A stretch of 17,056 nt of DNA. It comes from a bacterium (GTDB lineage Bacteria; Patescibacteriota; Minisyncoccia; Moranbacterales; DUUL01). The notes under the pieces were generated by a model. It was not told where the DNA came from. It made no database searches and saw only the letters and a list, made by a program, of their open reading frames with translations. Positions 1-6,628 of the stretch are shown here, piece after piece. Both the position numbers and the translations under genes were made by a program. The DNA lies in the NCBI GenBank assembly GCA_030641245.1, contig DAOWHU010000093.1, positions 1 through 17,056 of the forward strand, written 5' to 3'. The first letter of the stretch is position 1; every line of letters begins with the position of its first letter.

Positions 1-472
1 AACCTTGCAACGAATAAGCCATATTAGAGTTTTCTTTAACCTGCCAGTCAATTTCTCCAAGATATTTGTCAACTAGGTCAACCGCATCATCTAAAGATTT
101 TTCCGTATTTCGCAATTTACTTCGTTTGTCTCGATACAAAATGTAAGCTTTGGCGGTTTTTTCAAAATCTAAAATCATCAAAACTTGCTCTATTACATCC
201 TGAACTTCTTCGATATTGGGAATATATCCTGGTCGAGCTTTTTTTTTCAACATCTGAACCGCTTTTTTGGTCACATTTCCAGCATCCTTTAGGCTCCCTT
301 CTCCTACCTCTTTGAAAGCTTTATAAACCGCTTCTTTAATTTTACCCTGATCAAATTCAACAATCGACCCATCTCGCTTGATAATCTTTTCGGCTGATTT
401 TCGTTTGCCAGTAGCTGACTTAGTTTTTTTCGTCTGAATCTTTCTTGCCCCCGTGAATTTTTGTTTTTTCAT
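1..472 (-). CDS. nrdD: Ribonucleoside-triphosphate reductase, N-terminal part (probably anaerobic class III NrdD), cut by window edge
   Basis: Reading the minus strand from an ATG at 472 gives an open frame of 157 codons that runs off the left edge. After a basic N-terminal tail of about 28 residues comes an ATP-cone: KRDGSIVEFDQGKI, then a helical segment ending in ILYRDKRSKLR. ATP-cones are the allosteric nucleotide-binding modules of ribonucleotide reductases and NrdR. The residues after it (DWQVKENSNMAYSLQG) resemble the start of the catalytic domain of anaerobic reductases, which reduce NTPs to dNTPs with a glycyl radical. That catalytic domain lies outside the window, so the class is inferred. 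The gene lies 62 bases downstream of nrdR on the same strand, the usual repressor-target arrangement. An AGGGG stretch about 10 bases before the ATG may act as a ribosome site. An ATP-cone protein is certain; class III is likely. Confidence 0.8.
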   Translation of the reverse strand, partial: MKKQKFTGARKIQTKKTKSATGKRKSAEKIIKRDGSIVEFDQGKIKEAVYKAFKEVGEGSLKDAGNVTKKAVQMLKKKARPGYIPNIEEVQDVIEQVLMILDFEKTAKAYILYRDKRSKLRNTEKSLDDAVDLVDKYLGEIDWQVKENSNMAYSLQG

Positions 473-494
473 TTTTTTTCGTTCCCCTGTTTAA

Positions 495-515
495 TTTTTA
501 GTTTTTAGTTTTTAG
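495..515. repeat. Three tandem TTTTTAG units
   Basis: TTTTTAG occurs three times head to tail between nrdR and the reductase gene. It probably arose by slippage in a low-complexity spacer; no function is visible. Similar TTTAGTTTTTAG text recurs near 6550-6563. Confidence 0.6.
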
Positions 516-534
516 TTGTATATATTAAATGAAC

Positions 535-987
535 TTAGTTGTCTTTGTCAATTTCATGAAATTCTTTTACAAACCGCTCCCCACTCCCAAACGATTTAAA
601 CACCGAAGCAAATCTCAAATAAGCCACTTCGTCTCTACTCTTTAGCTTTTCCAAAATAGCCCTACCAATTCTTTTCGAAGTAATTTCAGATTTACCCTCA
701 CAATTGATTTCAGCTTCAATTTCATCAATTAATTGCTTTAAACTCTCACCATGGATTCTTTTATTTGTAGCCCTTTTGATTCCTTCTTCCATTTTGCTTC
801 GTCGATAAACCTCTTTAGACCCATCTCTTTTTATCACCACTCGATTCAAAACTTCGACTTGCTCGTAAGTAGAAAAACGAGCCTGACATTTTTCACATTC
901 TCTTCTTCTCCGAATTGTTTTATTTTCGTTAGTGTCTCTTGAGTCGATCACCTTAGTTTCGCTGTGGTTACAAAAAGGACATTTCAT
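535..987 (-). CDS. nrdR: Transcriptional repressor NrdR
   Basis: A 150-residue protein, the family's usual length. It starts MKCPFCNHSETKVIDSRDT, the NrdR signature, and has four zinc-ribbon cysteines (C3, C6, C31, C34). An ATP-cone follows from about residue 49 (VVIKRDGSKEVYRRSKMEEGI). NrdR senses dATP/ATP through the cone and represses ribonucleotide reductase genes by binding paired NrdR boxes. Here it heads a two-gene unit with the reductase on the minus strand. A near-consensus promoter (1053-1081) and a palindromic box (1015-1030) lie upstream, consistent with autorepression and repression of the downstream reductase. No clear Shine-Dalgarno precedes the ATG. The identification is secure. 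Confidence 0.97.
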   Translation of the reverse strand: MKCPFCNHSETKVIDSRDTNENKTIRRRRECEKCQARFSTYEQVEVLNRVVIKRDGSKEVYRRSKMEEGIKRATNKRIHGESLKQLIDEIEAEINCEGKSEITSKRIGRAILEKLKSRDEVAYLRFASVFKSFGSGERFVKEFHEIDKDN

Positions 988-1014
988 TTGTTTTGTTCTG
1001 TTTTTTAATTAAAA

Positions 1015-1030
1015 GCACAACATCTTGTGT
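1015..1030. promoter_or_regulatory. NrdR box
   Basis: GCACAACATCTTGTGT matches the known NrdR consensus acaCwAtATaTwGtgt at 13 of 16 positions, including both GTG/CAC ends. It lies downstream of the predicted start of transcription of nrdR. A weaker half-matching palindrome (ACTAGT centre, about 1045-1060) sits 30 bp away, centre to centre, over the -10 element. NrdR boxes normally come in pairs about three helical turns apart. Confidence 0.7.
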
Positions 1031-1052
1031 TTTTGATAATAGTGACTCTACT

Positions 1053-1081
1053 AGTATAAATTTTGTTAAAAATATTGTCAA
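1053..1081 (-). promoter_or_regulatory. sigma-70 promoter for nrdR and the reductase gene
   Basis: On the minus strand: TTGACA (1076-1081), a 17-base spacer, then TATACT (1053-1058). This is an almost perfect vegetative promoter about 65 bases upstream of the nrdR ATG. The NrdR box follows directly and a degenerate second box overlaps the -10. Confidence 0.75.
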
Positions 1082-1194
1082 GGGAAAAACAGAAAATAAT
1101 TTTCAATGATCAAATTTTCAAACTCAAGCAGACACAACTTGCCATTGCAAATCATCAAATTGAAAATTGATTGTAAATTGTAAATTTCAGCAAC

Positions 1195-1223
1195 TTGTAA
1201 ATCCTCCAATATTCCGCTAGAAT
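1195..1223 (+). promoter_or_regulatory. Promoter for the LigB-like/priA/def/fmt run
   Basis: TTGTAA (1195-1200), 17 bases, TAGAAT (1218-1223), about 44 bases before the ATG at 1267. It is the best-spaced sigma-70-like site in this divergent intergenic region. Confidence 0.5.
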
Positions 1224-1266
1224 AGAAGTGTCTTATAAATAATAACCCAGTAAAAAATCAATTCCT

Positions 1267-2064
1267 ATGCTGAACTTTATTGGCGTGGTTCCATTTTCTC
1301 CAGCCGTAATTCCCGAGATTAATAAAAAAAATTCTCTGCTAACTAAAAAAACTGTCGCGGGGCTAGAAAAATTTTCCGAAGAATTAGTTCAAGCCTGTCC
1401 TGATACGATTTTCTTTGTTTCCCCCCGCGGACCAATGCGCTATGATAAATTCACAATTAATATTGAAAAAAACCTCAAAGGAAGTTTCAGCAAATTTGGT
1501 ATTGATGATCACGAAAACTATTCCTATTCAGGAAATTACCCGCTGGCTAAGTCTATCCTAAAAAAGCTTCGTGGAAAAAACTTTCCAATTGAAGCTACTC
1601 AAGAAAAAAATATTGACTACGGGACTTTAGTCCCCCTTTCTTTCGTAAATAGAAAATTTAAGAAAAAACCCAAGATAGTCATTTTGACTTTTTCTTCCTT
1701 GGCTTGGGATACTCATTTTAAACTAGGAAGGTTATTTAAAGAAATTTTTGCCGACATCGAGGAAAATGTAGCCTTCATTGTAAACGGCGATCTCTCTCAA
1801 AGACTTTCTGAAAATTCCCCAGAAAAATATTCCCCCTATGGCGTTAAATTTGATCAGACTTTAATTAGGCTATTAAAAAATTCCGAGGTAAATAAAATTC
1901 TGAAGTTAAACCCTGATTTCTGCAAAGAAGCTGGCGAACTTGGATTAAGATCAATTATTATGGCCCTTGGAGTTTTAGACAAAACACGCAATAAATTTTC
2001 TCAAATATCGTATGAGGCACCGTTTGGAGGCGGATATTTGGTGGGAAGGTGGACGGTGAGGTAA
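1267..2064 (+). CDS. LigB-fold (class III extradiol dioxygenase / Memo-like) protein lacking the family histidines
   Basis: 265 residues. The whole layout follows the family of LigB-type proteins found with AMMECR1/radical-SAM partners: VPFSPAVIPEI at the N-terminus, FFVSPRGPM at 49-57, IDYGTLVPLSFVN at 116-128, FIVNGDLSQRLSE at 170-182, then AGELGLRSIIMALGVLD and a closing GGGYLVG. As I recall the family, these blocks read VPHPP, SPHGP, DHGALVPL and GDLSHR. The metal-binding and catalytic histidines would then be F10, R54, Y118 and Q178 here; H150 remains. The fold call is therefore good, but dioxygenase activity is unlikely. The protein may be a non-catalytic scaffold. It has its own promoter and lies 117 bases before priA on the same strand. 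No AMMECR1 or radical-SAM partner is visible in the window. Confidence 0.75.
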   Translation: MLNFIGVVPFSPAVIPEINKKNSLLTKKTVAGLEKFSEELVQACPDTIFFVSPRGPMRYDKFTINIEKNLKGSFSKFGIDDHENYSYSGNYPLAKSILKKLRGKNFPIEATQEKNIDYGTLVPLSFVNRKFKKKPKIVILTFSSLAWDTHFKLGRLFKEIFADIEENVAFIVNGDLSQRLSENSPEKYSPYGVKFDQTLIRLLKNSEVNKILKLNPDFCKEAGELGLRSIIMALGVLDKTRNKFSQISYEAPFGGGYLVGRWTVR

Positions 2065-2076
2065 GCCATGTCATTA

Positions 2077-2139
2077 GTAATCAGTCACCAGTCATCAACA
2101 AAGTTTGCGCCCGATAACTGATGACTATTGACCGATGAC
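2077..2139. repeat. Imperfect inverted repeat before priA
   Basis: Arms 2077-2097 and 2119-2139 are complementary at 17 of 21 positions, with AGTCATCA/TGATGACT innermost and a 21-base loop. No T-run follows, so it is a poor terminator candidate. It may attenuate or process the transcript into priA, or be a dispersed repeat. Confidence 0.45.
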
Positions 2140-2181
2140 GTCTATTCTGCAATCACAATTTAAAAACTACGCACTAAAACA

Positions 2182-4155
2182 ATGCTCAAGTACTATTATT
2201 ACCAAATAATTCCTTTAACCCGCATCTCTATAAACAGAGATCCTTATTTTACCTATAAGTCCCAAGAAGAAGTTCCCTTCGGCTCTTTGGTGATGATTCC
2301 TTTCGGTCCAAAAAAAATAAAAGGGATTGTTTTTACGAAACAAAGAAAACCAGTTTTCAAAACTCGAGAAATACTCCAACTAAAAACTCCCTCCCTTGTC
2401 AACAAAAACCAGTTGAAGTTAGCTCAAAAAATATCCGACTACTATTTTACTCCTTTGGGCGTAGTTTTTAAATTTTTCACCCCCTACATCACTAAAAAAA
2501 TTCAGCCTCTCCTTGAAAATACTTTTTCGAAAAAACCCAAAATACGGCTTACCGAAGCCCAGAAAAAGGCTCTTCAAAAAATAATTAGAACTCCTCAAAA
2601 AAAGTCTTTAGTTTTTGGCCCTGCTTCTTCCGGAAAAACTGAAATTGCGATGAGCCTAATTGATAAAAATCTAAAAAACAAAAAACAAGCCTTGGTAATC
2701 CTGCCCGAAATATTTTTATCCTATCAAGAAATTTGTCGATATCAAGAAAGGTTTTTCGACAAAAAAGTAGCCCTTCTCCACTCCCAGCTAAAACCCTCAG
2801 AATTCTCAACTATCTGGCGACAAGTCAAATCAGGCGAATTAGATATTTTAATCTCCACAAAAATAGGCTGTTTTATGCCCTTCAAAAATTTGGGAACAAT
2901 CATCGTTGATGAAGAACAAGATATTTCTCATAAAAGTTGGGACCAAAATCCTAAATATCATGTTGAAAGAATCACCAGTTGGCTAATCGAACTTCACCAA
3001 TCTCAGCTAATCTTTCTTTCGGCCACTCCTTCTATAAAAAATTATTGGAAAAGCGAAAACAAAAAAGACCACTGGCAACTAGTGAATCTGCCCTCTCTCC
3101 AGTTAAATAGAATTAAAGTGGTTAAACCCAAAATCAAAATTCTTAACTTGTGGGAAAAATCCTACCAAAAAAATGGGGATCTACTATTTTCCCATGAACT
3201 CTTGGCGGATTTTAAAAAAACTCTATTAAAGAAAAAAGTCTCCTTAATTTTAGTTCCTTACTATGGTAAAAGTCAGGCTGTTCTTTGTGAAAACTGCAAG
3301 ACCACTTTGAAATGTCCCAAATGCCGAACTTCCTTAGTCCACACTAAAGACAATTACCACTGTTTGCATTGTAATTATAAAACCTCCAGTCTAACTAGTT
3401 GCCCCAGTTGCAAGAGTTACAAATTAAAGAACGTAGGATTCGGGACTGAATCAGTCGCTTCAGAAATCAAAAAAAGATTTCCTTATTCCAAGGTAGCTTC
3501 AATAACTCGAGATAACTTTGAAAAAAATAAATCTCGAGAGATTTTATTTGAAAAAATAAAAGAGGGAAAAATTGATTTTTTAGTCGGCAACCAAACTATC
3601 GCCAAAGGCTTTGATTTTCCTAATATCAATTTAGTGGCCATTCTAAATGCTCAAAGATGGACAGGAAAAGCTGATTTTAAATTTGACGAAAGATGGCTAG
3701 GAGGCTTTTTCCAAGTTGGCGGACGTCTTAACCGACCTCATAGCGATCAACAAGGAATATTTTATATTCAAACCTTCAAGCCTAATCTAGAAATTTTAGA
3801 AATTTTGAAAGAATGGAATTGGAAAAAATTCACCAAAGAAGAACTCCTAAATCGAAAAACCTTAGGCTATCCCCCTTTTAATAAATTATACCGATTAACT
3901 TTCAAAGACGTTAATAAAGAGAAGGTTGAAAAAATTACCAATAAAGTCTATAATCAATTACAAGAAAGTTCCGAAAAAAATAAAATTGTTGTTTTCGAGC
4001 CATTTTATAGTTTTATTAAGAAAAAGGGAATTTTTTGGAATAAACATATTTTAATAAAAACTGAAACCAATCGAGAAAACTCAAGGTTGGAGAAAGTTTT
4101 GCGCGATCTTTCTGCCTCATGGAGCATTGACCCTGATCCAGAAAATATTTTTTAA
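2182..4155 (+). CDS. priA: Primosomal replication-restart helicase PriA
   Basis: 657 residues. PriA is a 3'-to-5' superfamily 2 helicase that reloads the replisome at stalled forks. Visible parts: an N-terminal DNA-binding region (to about 110) with VPFGSLVMIPFG; Walker A GPASSGKTE at 146-154; a Walker B/DEAH-box equivalent reading DEEQ at 243-246; an eight-cysteine double zinc site between C369 and C410 (CxxC pairs); motif V (GNQTIAKGFDFPNINLV); and motif VI QVGGRLNR. DEEQ and QVGGRLNR differ from the common DEEH and QVAGRAGR, but the arginines of motif VI remain. It is shorter than E. coli PriA (about 730). def and fmt follow closely, a common arrangement. No Shine-Dalgarno is seen. The identification is secure. 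Confidence 0.95.
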   Translation: MLKYYYYQIIPLTRISINRDPYFTYKSQEEVPFGSLVMIPFGPKKIKGIVFTKQRKPVFKTREILQLKTPSLVNKNQLKLAQKISDYYFTPLGVVFKFFTPYITKKIQPLLENTFSKKPKIRLTEAQKKALQKIIRTPQKKSLVFGPASSGKTEIAMSLIDKNLKNKKQALVILPEIFLSYQEICRYQERFFDKKVALLHSQLKPSEFSTIWRQVKSGELDILISTKIGCFMPFKNLGTIIVDEEQDISHKSWDQNPKYHVERITSWLIELHQSQLIFLSATPSIKNYWKSENKKDHWQLVNLPSLQLNRIKVVKPKIKILNLWEKSYQKNGDLLFSHELLADFKKTLLKKKVSLILVPYYGKSQAVLCENCKTTLKCPKCRTSLVHTKDNYHCLHCNYKTSSLTSCPSCKSYKLKNVGFGTESVASEIKKRFPYSKVASITRDNFEKNKSREILFEKIKEGKIDFLVGNQTIAKGFDFPNINLVAILNAQRWTGKADFKFDERWLGGFFQVGGRLNRPHSDQQGIFYIQTFKPNLEILEILKEWNWKKFTKEELLNRKTLGYPPFNKLYRLTFKDVNKEKVEKITNKVYNQLQESSEKNKIVVFEPFYSFIKKKGIFWNKHILIKTETNRENSRLEKVLRDLSASWSIDPDPENIF

Positions 4156-4167
4156 TTTAAACAAGAT

Positions 4168-4617
4168 ATGAAGATATTAGAATACCCCAACGAAATTTTA
4201 AGAAAAAAATCTAAAGAGGTCAAAGACCCCACCAGCACTGAAATAAAACAGTTGATTTTGGATATGATCAAAACTCTCCGTTCTAATAATGGATTGGGCT
4301 TAGCAGCCCCTCAGGTAGGAAAAAACTTAAAAATCTGTATAATTGAAATTGAAAATGAACTTTTTGTTTTGATCAACCCAGAAATTAAAAGTTTGGCTGG
4401 AGAAAAAATTCTTTCCGAAGAGGGTTGTTTATCTTTTCCAAATAAATTTTTGAATATTGAAAGATACAAAAGAGTAAAAGTACGTGCCACTGACTTAAAT
4501 GGAAAAAAACAAATCATTAGAGCTCGTGGCCTTTTGGCTCGAGCTATTCAACACGAAGTAGATCATCTGGATGGAGTCTTAATAGTTGACCGTTGTACTG
4601 ACGAAGAATCAAAATAA
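4168..4617 (+). CDS. def: Peptide deformylase
   Basis: 149 residues. The enzyme removes the formyl group from the N-terminal methionine of new proteins, using Fe2+ or Zn2+. All three family motifs are present: GLGLAAPQ at 42-49, EGCLS at 85-89 with metal ligand C87, and HEVDH at 129-133 with the two metal histidines and catalytic glutamate. Length is slightly short (usual 150-190), with a trimmed C-terminus as in many compact genomes. It starts 12 bases after the priA stop and is followed after 20 bases by fmt, its partner in the formylation cycle. All three genes very likely share a transcript. Confidence 0.97.
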   Translation: MKILEYPNEILRKKSKEVKDPTSTEIKQLILDMIKTLRSNNGLGLAAPQVGKNLKICIIEIENELFVLINPEIKSLAGEKILSEEGCLSFPNKFLNIERYKRVKVRATDLNGKKQIIRARGLLARAIQHEVDHLDGVLIVDRCTDEESK

Positions 4618-4637
4618 CGGCTAGCCTTAAAAATTTC

Positions 4638-5591
4638 ATGAAACTAAAAGACGCTCGAATTATTTTTATGGGAACCTCTTTTTTCGCGAAAGAGCTTTTG
4701 AAAAACTTAATTGAAAATAATACAAAAATTGAGCTGGTTATCACTCAGCCCGACAAACCAGCTGGAAGAAAAAAAGAACTAAAACCCTCTGAAGTAAAAA
4801 TACTGGCTCAGAAAAACAATCTGAAATTAGAGCAATTCACCAAATTGGATGCAAAAGCTTTAGAAAAAATAAAGCTGATCAAACCTGACCTGGTTATTGT
4901 AGCCGCTTACGGAATGATAATTCCTTCAGAAATGCTCACTCAACCTCAATATGGTTTTATCAACATTCATACTTCTCTACTACCAGAACTTAGAGGCTCC
5001 TCTCCGATTCAAACTTCTCTGCGCCAAGGACTAAAAGAAACTGGGATTACTATAATGAAAATGGATTCTGGGATTGATTCAGGAGAAATAATTTCCCAAG
5101 CGCCAGTTACGATAGACCCCCAAGACACCTATCCAATTTTAGAAAAAAAATTAACAACAACTACTAACCAGGTTCTGATCAAAACCCTAGATGAGTATTT
5201 AGAAAAAAAGATTATTCCCCAATCACAAAATTCTGATCAGGCTACTTATACTAGAATAATCAAAAAGCAAGACGGCAAGATTGACTGGTCTGAAACTTCT
5301 GAAAAAATTTATAACCAATTTCGCGCTTTTTATAATTGGCCCCAGGTTCACACTTTTTGGAACAGAAATGGAAAACATCAAAAACTGACCCTTACCGAAA
5401 TAGCCCAAACCGATCAAATCGCTAAAAATAAACAAATAGGCGAAGTTTACCAAAAAGACGATCGGGTTCTAGTCAAAACTGACCAAGGATCAATAATTCT
5501 AAAAAAAGTTCAACTGGAAGGTAAAAATAATCTAACTATCAAAGATTTTCTCAATGGGAACCCCACCCTAATAGGTAACATTCTAAAATAA
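4638..5591 (+). CDS. fmt: Methionyl-tRNA formyltransferase
   Basis: 317 residues, the usual length. It transfers a formyl group from 10-formyl-tetrahydrofolate to Met-tRNA(fMet). The N-terminal Rossmann-like domain carries the catalytic set N109, H111 (INIHTSLLP) and D147 (MDSGIDSGEI), plus the SLLP loop and RGSSPIQ. The C-terminal tRNA-binding domain follows from about residue 205 (DWSETSEKIYNQFRAFYNWP). The preceding gene is def and the next gene's ATG directly abuts the fmt stop codon, so translation is probably coupled. No Shine-Dalgarno is evident. The identification is secure. Confidence 0.97.
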   Translation: MKLKDARIIFMGTSFFAKELLKNLIENNTKIELVITQPDKPAGRKKELKPSEVKILAQKNNLKLEQFTKLDAKALEKIKLIKPDLVIVAAYGMIIPSEMLTQPQYGFINIHTSLLPELRGSSPIQTSLRQGLKETGITIMKMDSGIDSGEIISQAPVTIDPQDTYPILEKKLTTTTNQVLIKTLDEYLEKKIIPQSQNSDQATYTRIIKKQDGKIDWSETSEKIYNQFRAFYNWPQVHTFWNRNGKHQKLTLTEIAQTDQIAKNKQIGEVYQKDDRVLVKTDQGSIILKKVQLEGKNNLTIKDFLNGNPTLIGNILK

Positions 5592-6407
5592 ATGAAAAAA
5601 AACGATTATTCAACTTTAATCGCCGCAGCCATAACGATCCTATTGCTTATAGCAGTTATCGCTATTTTCTTTGTAACTAAAAACAAATCTCAAAATAAAA
5701 AGTCTGTTTTAGAAATTGAAGAACAAAAGCTCGAACAAGCTACTTTCGACGTCACCTTTATCAATCCAAAAGAAACTTACGCAGCTATTCAAAAAAAAGA
5801 ATACTTAATTGTTGATATTCGAAATCCTGAAAATTTTTCTGAAAATCACATTGAATCCTCTATCAACATCCCTCTTCAAAAGCTTCTCGACAGCGAAAAT
5901 CGACTAAACAAAGATCAAACTATCATTATAGTAGAAACCCAGGAAACGCAAGATGGCAAAAAAATCACCAGCCAACTTCAAGACAAAGGCTACAAATTGA
6001 ATTACCTAAAAGGCGGTCTTTATAATTACATTGGAATCGGCTACGCCTTAGTTTCTTATGGAGACGTTAACTCTGCTCACGATCGAGCCAAAGTAAGCCT
6101 GGTTGACCTGACAGAGCTAGGCAGCAGACTTCAAGCCGGCGAACGTTTCATCTATCTCGATGTTCGTTCAAAAAGCGCTTTCGATAAAGATCATTTTGCC
6201 AACGCCATTAATGTTCCCTTGGAAAACTTAGAAAAAAATAAAGGAGACGTTCCTACCGGAAAACTTCTAATTATCGACGAAGACCCGGCTCGAAGTTTTC
6301 AAGCCGCCGTTCGATTGAATGATATGAACTTTTTAACCGTCTATTATCTCACCAATAAATACAGCGAGTTTAAAGAAGCAGTGCAAAATCAAACTCTACT
6401 GCAGTAG
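5592..6407 (+). CDS. Membrane-anchored tandem rhodanese-like protein without cysteine
   Basis: 271 residues. One hydrophobic helix at about 9-28 is followed by a lysine-rich linker and two rhodanese-like domains, about 55-155 and 168-265. Each has the family strand-and-loop signature: LIVDIRNPENFSENHIESSINIP, and IYLDVRSKSAFDKDHFANAINVP. Rhodaneses carry persulfide on a cysteine in the loop after the next strand. The corresponding loops here read VETQETQDG (about 114-122) and IDEDPARS (about 228-235), and the whole protein contains no cysteine. It therefore cannot be a sulfurtransferase and may act as a binding or signalling module. Charge around the helix does not settle its topology. The ATG abuts the fmt stop, and the TAG stop lies inside the terminator palindrome. 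Confidence 0.8.
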   Translation: MKKNDYSTLIAAAITILLLIAVIAIFFVTKNKSQNKKSVLEIEEQKLEQATFDVTFINPKETYAAIQKKEYLIVDIRNPENFSENHIESSINIPLQKLLDSENRLNKDQTIIIVETQETQDGKKITSQLQDKGYKLNYLKGGLYNYIGIGYALVSYGDVNSAHDRAKVSLVDLTELGSRLQAGERFIYLDVRSKSAFDKDHFANAINVPLENLEKNKGDVPTGKLLIIDEDPARSFQAAVRLNDMNFLTVYYLTNKYSEFKEAVQNQTLLQ

Positions 6408-6418
6408 AGTTTGATTTT
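6385..6418 (+). terminator. Perfect-palindrome terminator containing the stop codon
   Basis: A 34-bp uninterrupted palindrome centred on CTGCAG, ending in a T-run (6414-6419 region). The TAG stop of the preceding gene (6405-6407) is in its right arm. Being symmetrical with A-run and T-run ends, it could stop transcription from both sides. Confidence 0.8.
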
Positions 6419-6470
6419 TAAATTCCAAAGCTTCCGCCTCGGCTAGCAACGCGAGACGGGCAAACTATTC

Positions 6471-6584
6471 CAAATTATTCCAAACAAAATCCAAATGTCA
6501 AATAACTAAAATAATTCGCCGGCTTCAGCCGGCGAATTGTTGATATTTAGAATTTAGTTTTTAGATTTTGTTTGGAATAATTTG
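6471..6584. repeat. Long-range 21-bp inverted repeat enclosing the eno terminator
   Basis: The 21 bases at 6471-6491 are the exact reverse complement of 6564-6584 (core AATTATTCCAAACAAAATC). The eno terminator hairpin sits inside the 72-base interval. The nested symmetry suggests a dispersed repeat unit or a snap-back duplication; no coding potential is seen. Confidence 0.7.
6513..6538 (-). terminator. eno terminator hairpin
   Basis: AATTCGCCGGC (6513-6523), a TTCA loop, and GCCGGCGAATT (6528-6538) form an 11-bp GC-rich stem. On the minus strand it is followed by ATTTTAGTTATTT, a loose U-tract, about 90 bases past the eno stop codon. Confidence 0.65.
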
Positions 6585-6628
6585 AAGTACTTTGGATTTT
6601 GACCTTTACTCGAAATTTTAATTTCGAT

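Noticed and set aside
1098..1168. AATTTTCAAT ... ATTGAAAATT inverted repeat in the nrdR/LigB intergenic region
   Set aside because: The 10-bp AT-only arms 51 bases apart are expected by chance in such AT-rich DNA.
4311..4744. Minus-strand open frames inside def and fmt
   Set aside because: They are shadows of well-identified genes on the other strand, with no start signals of their own.
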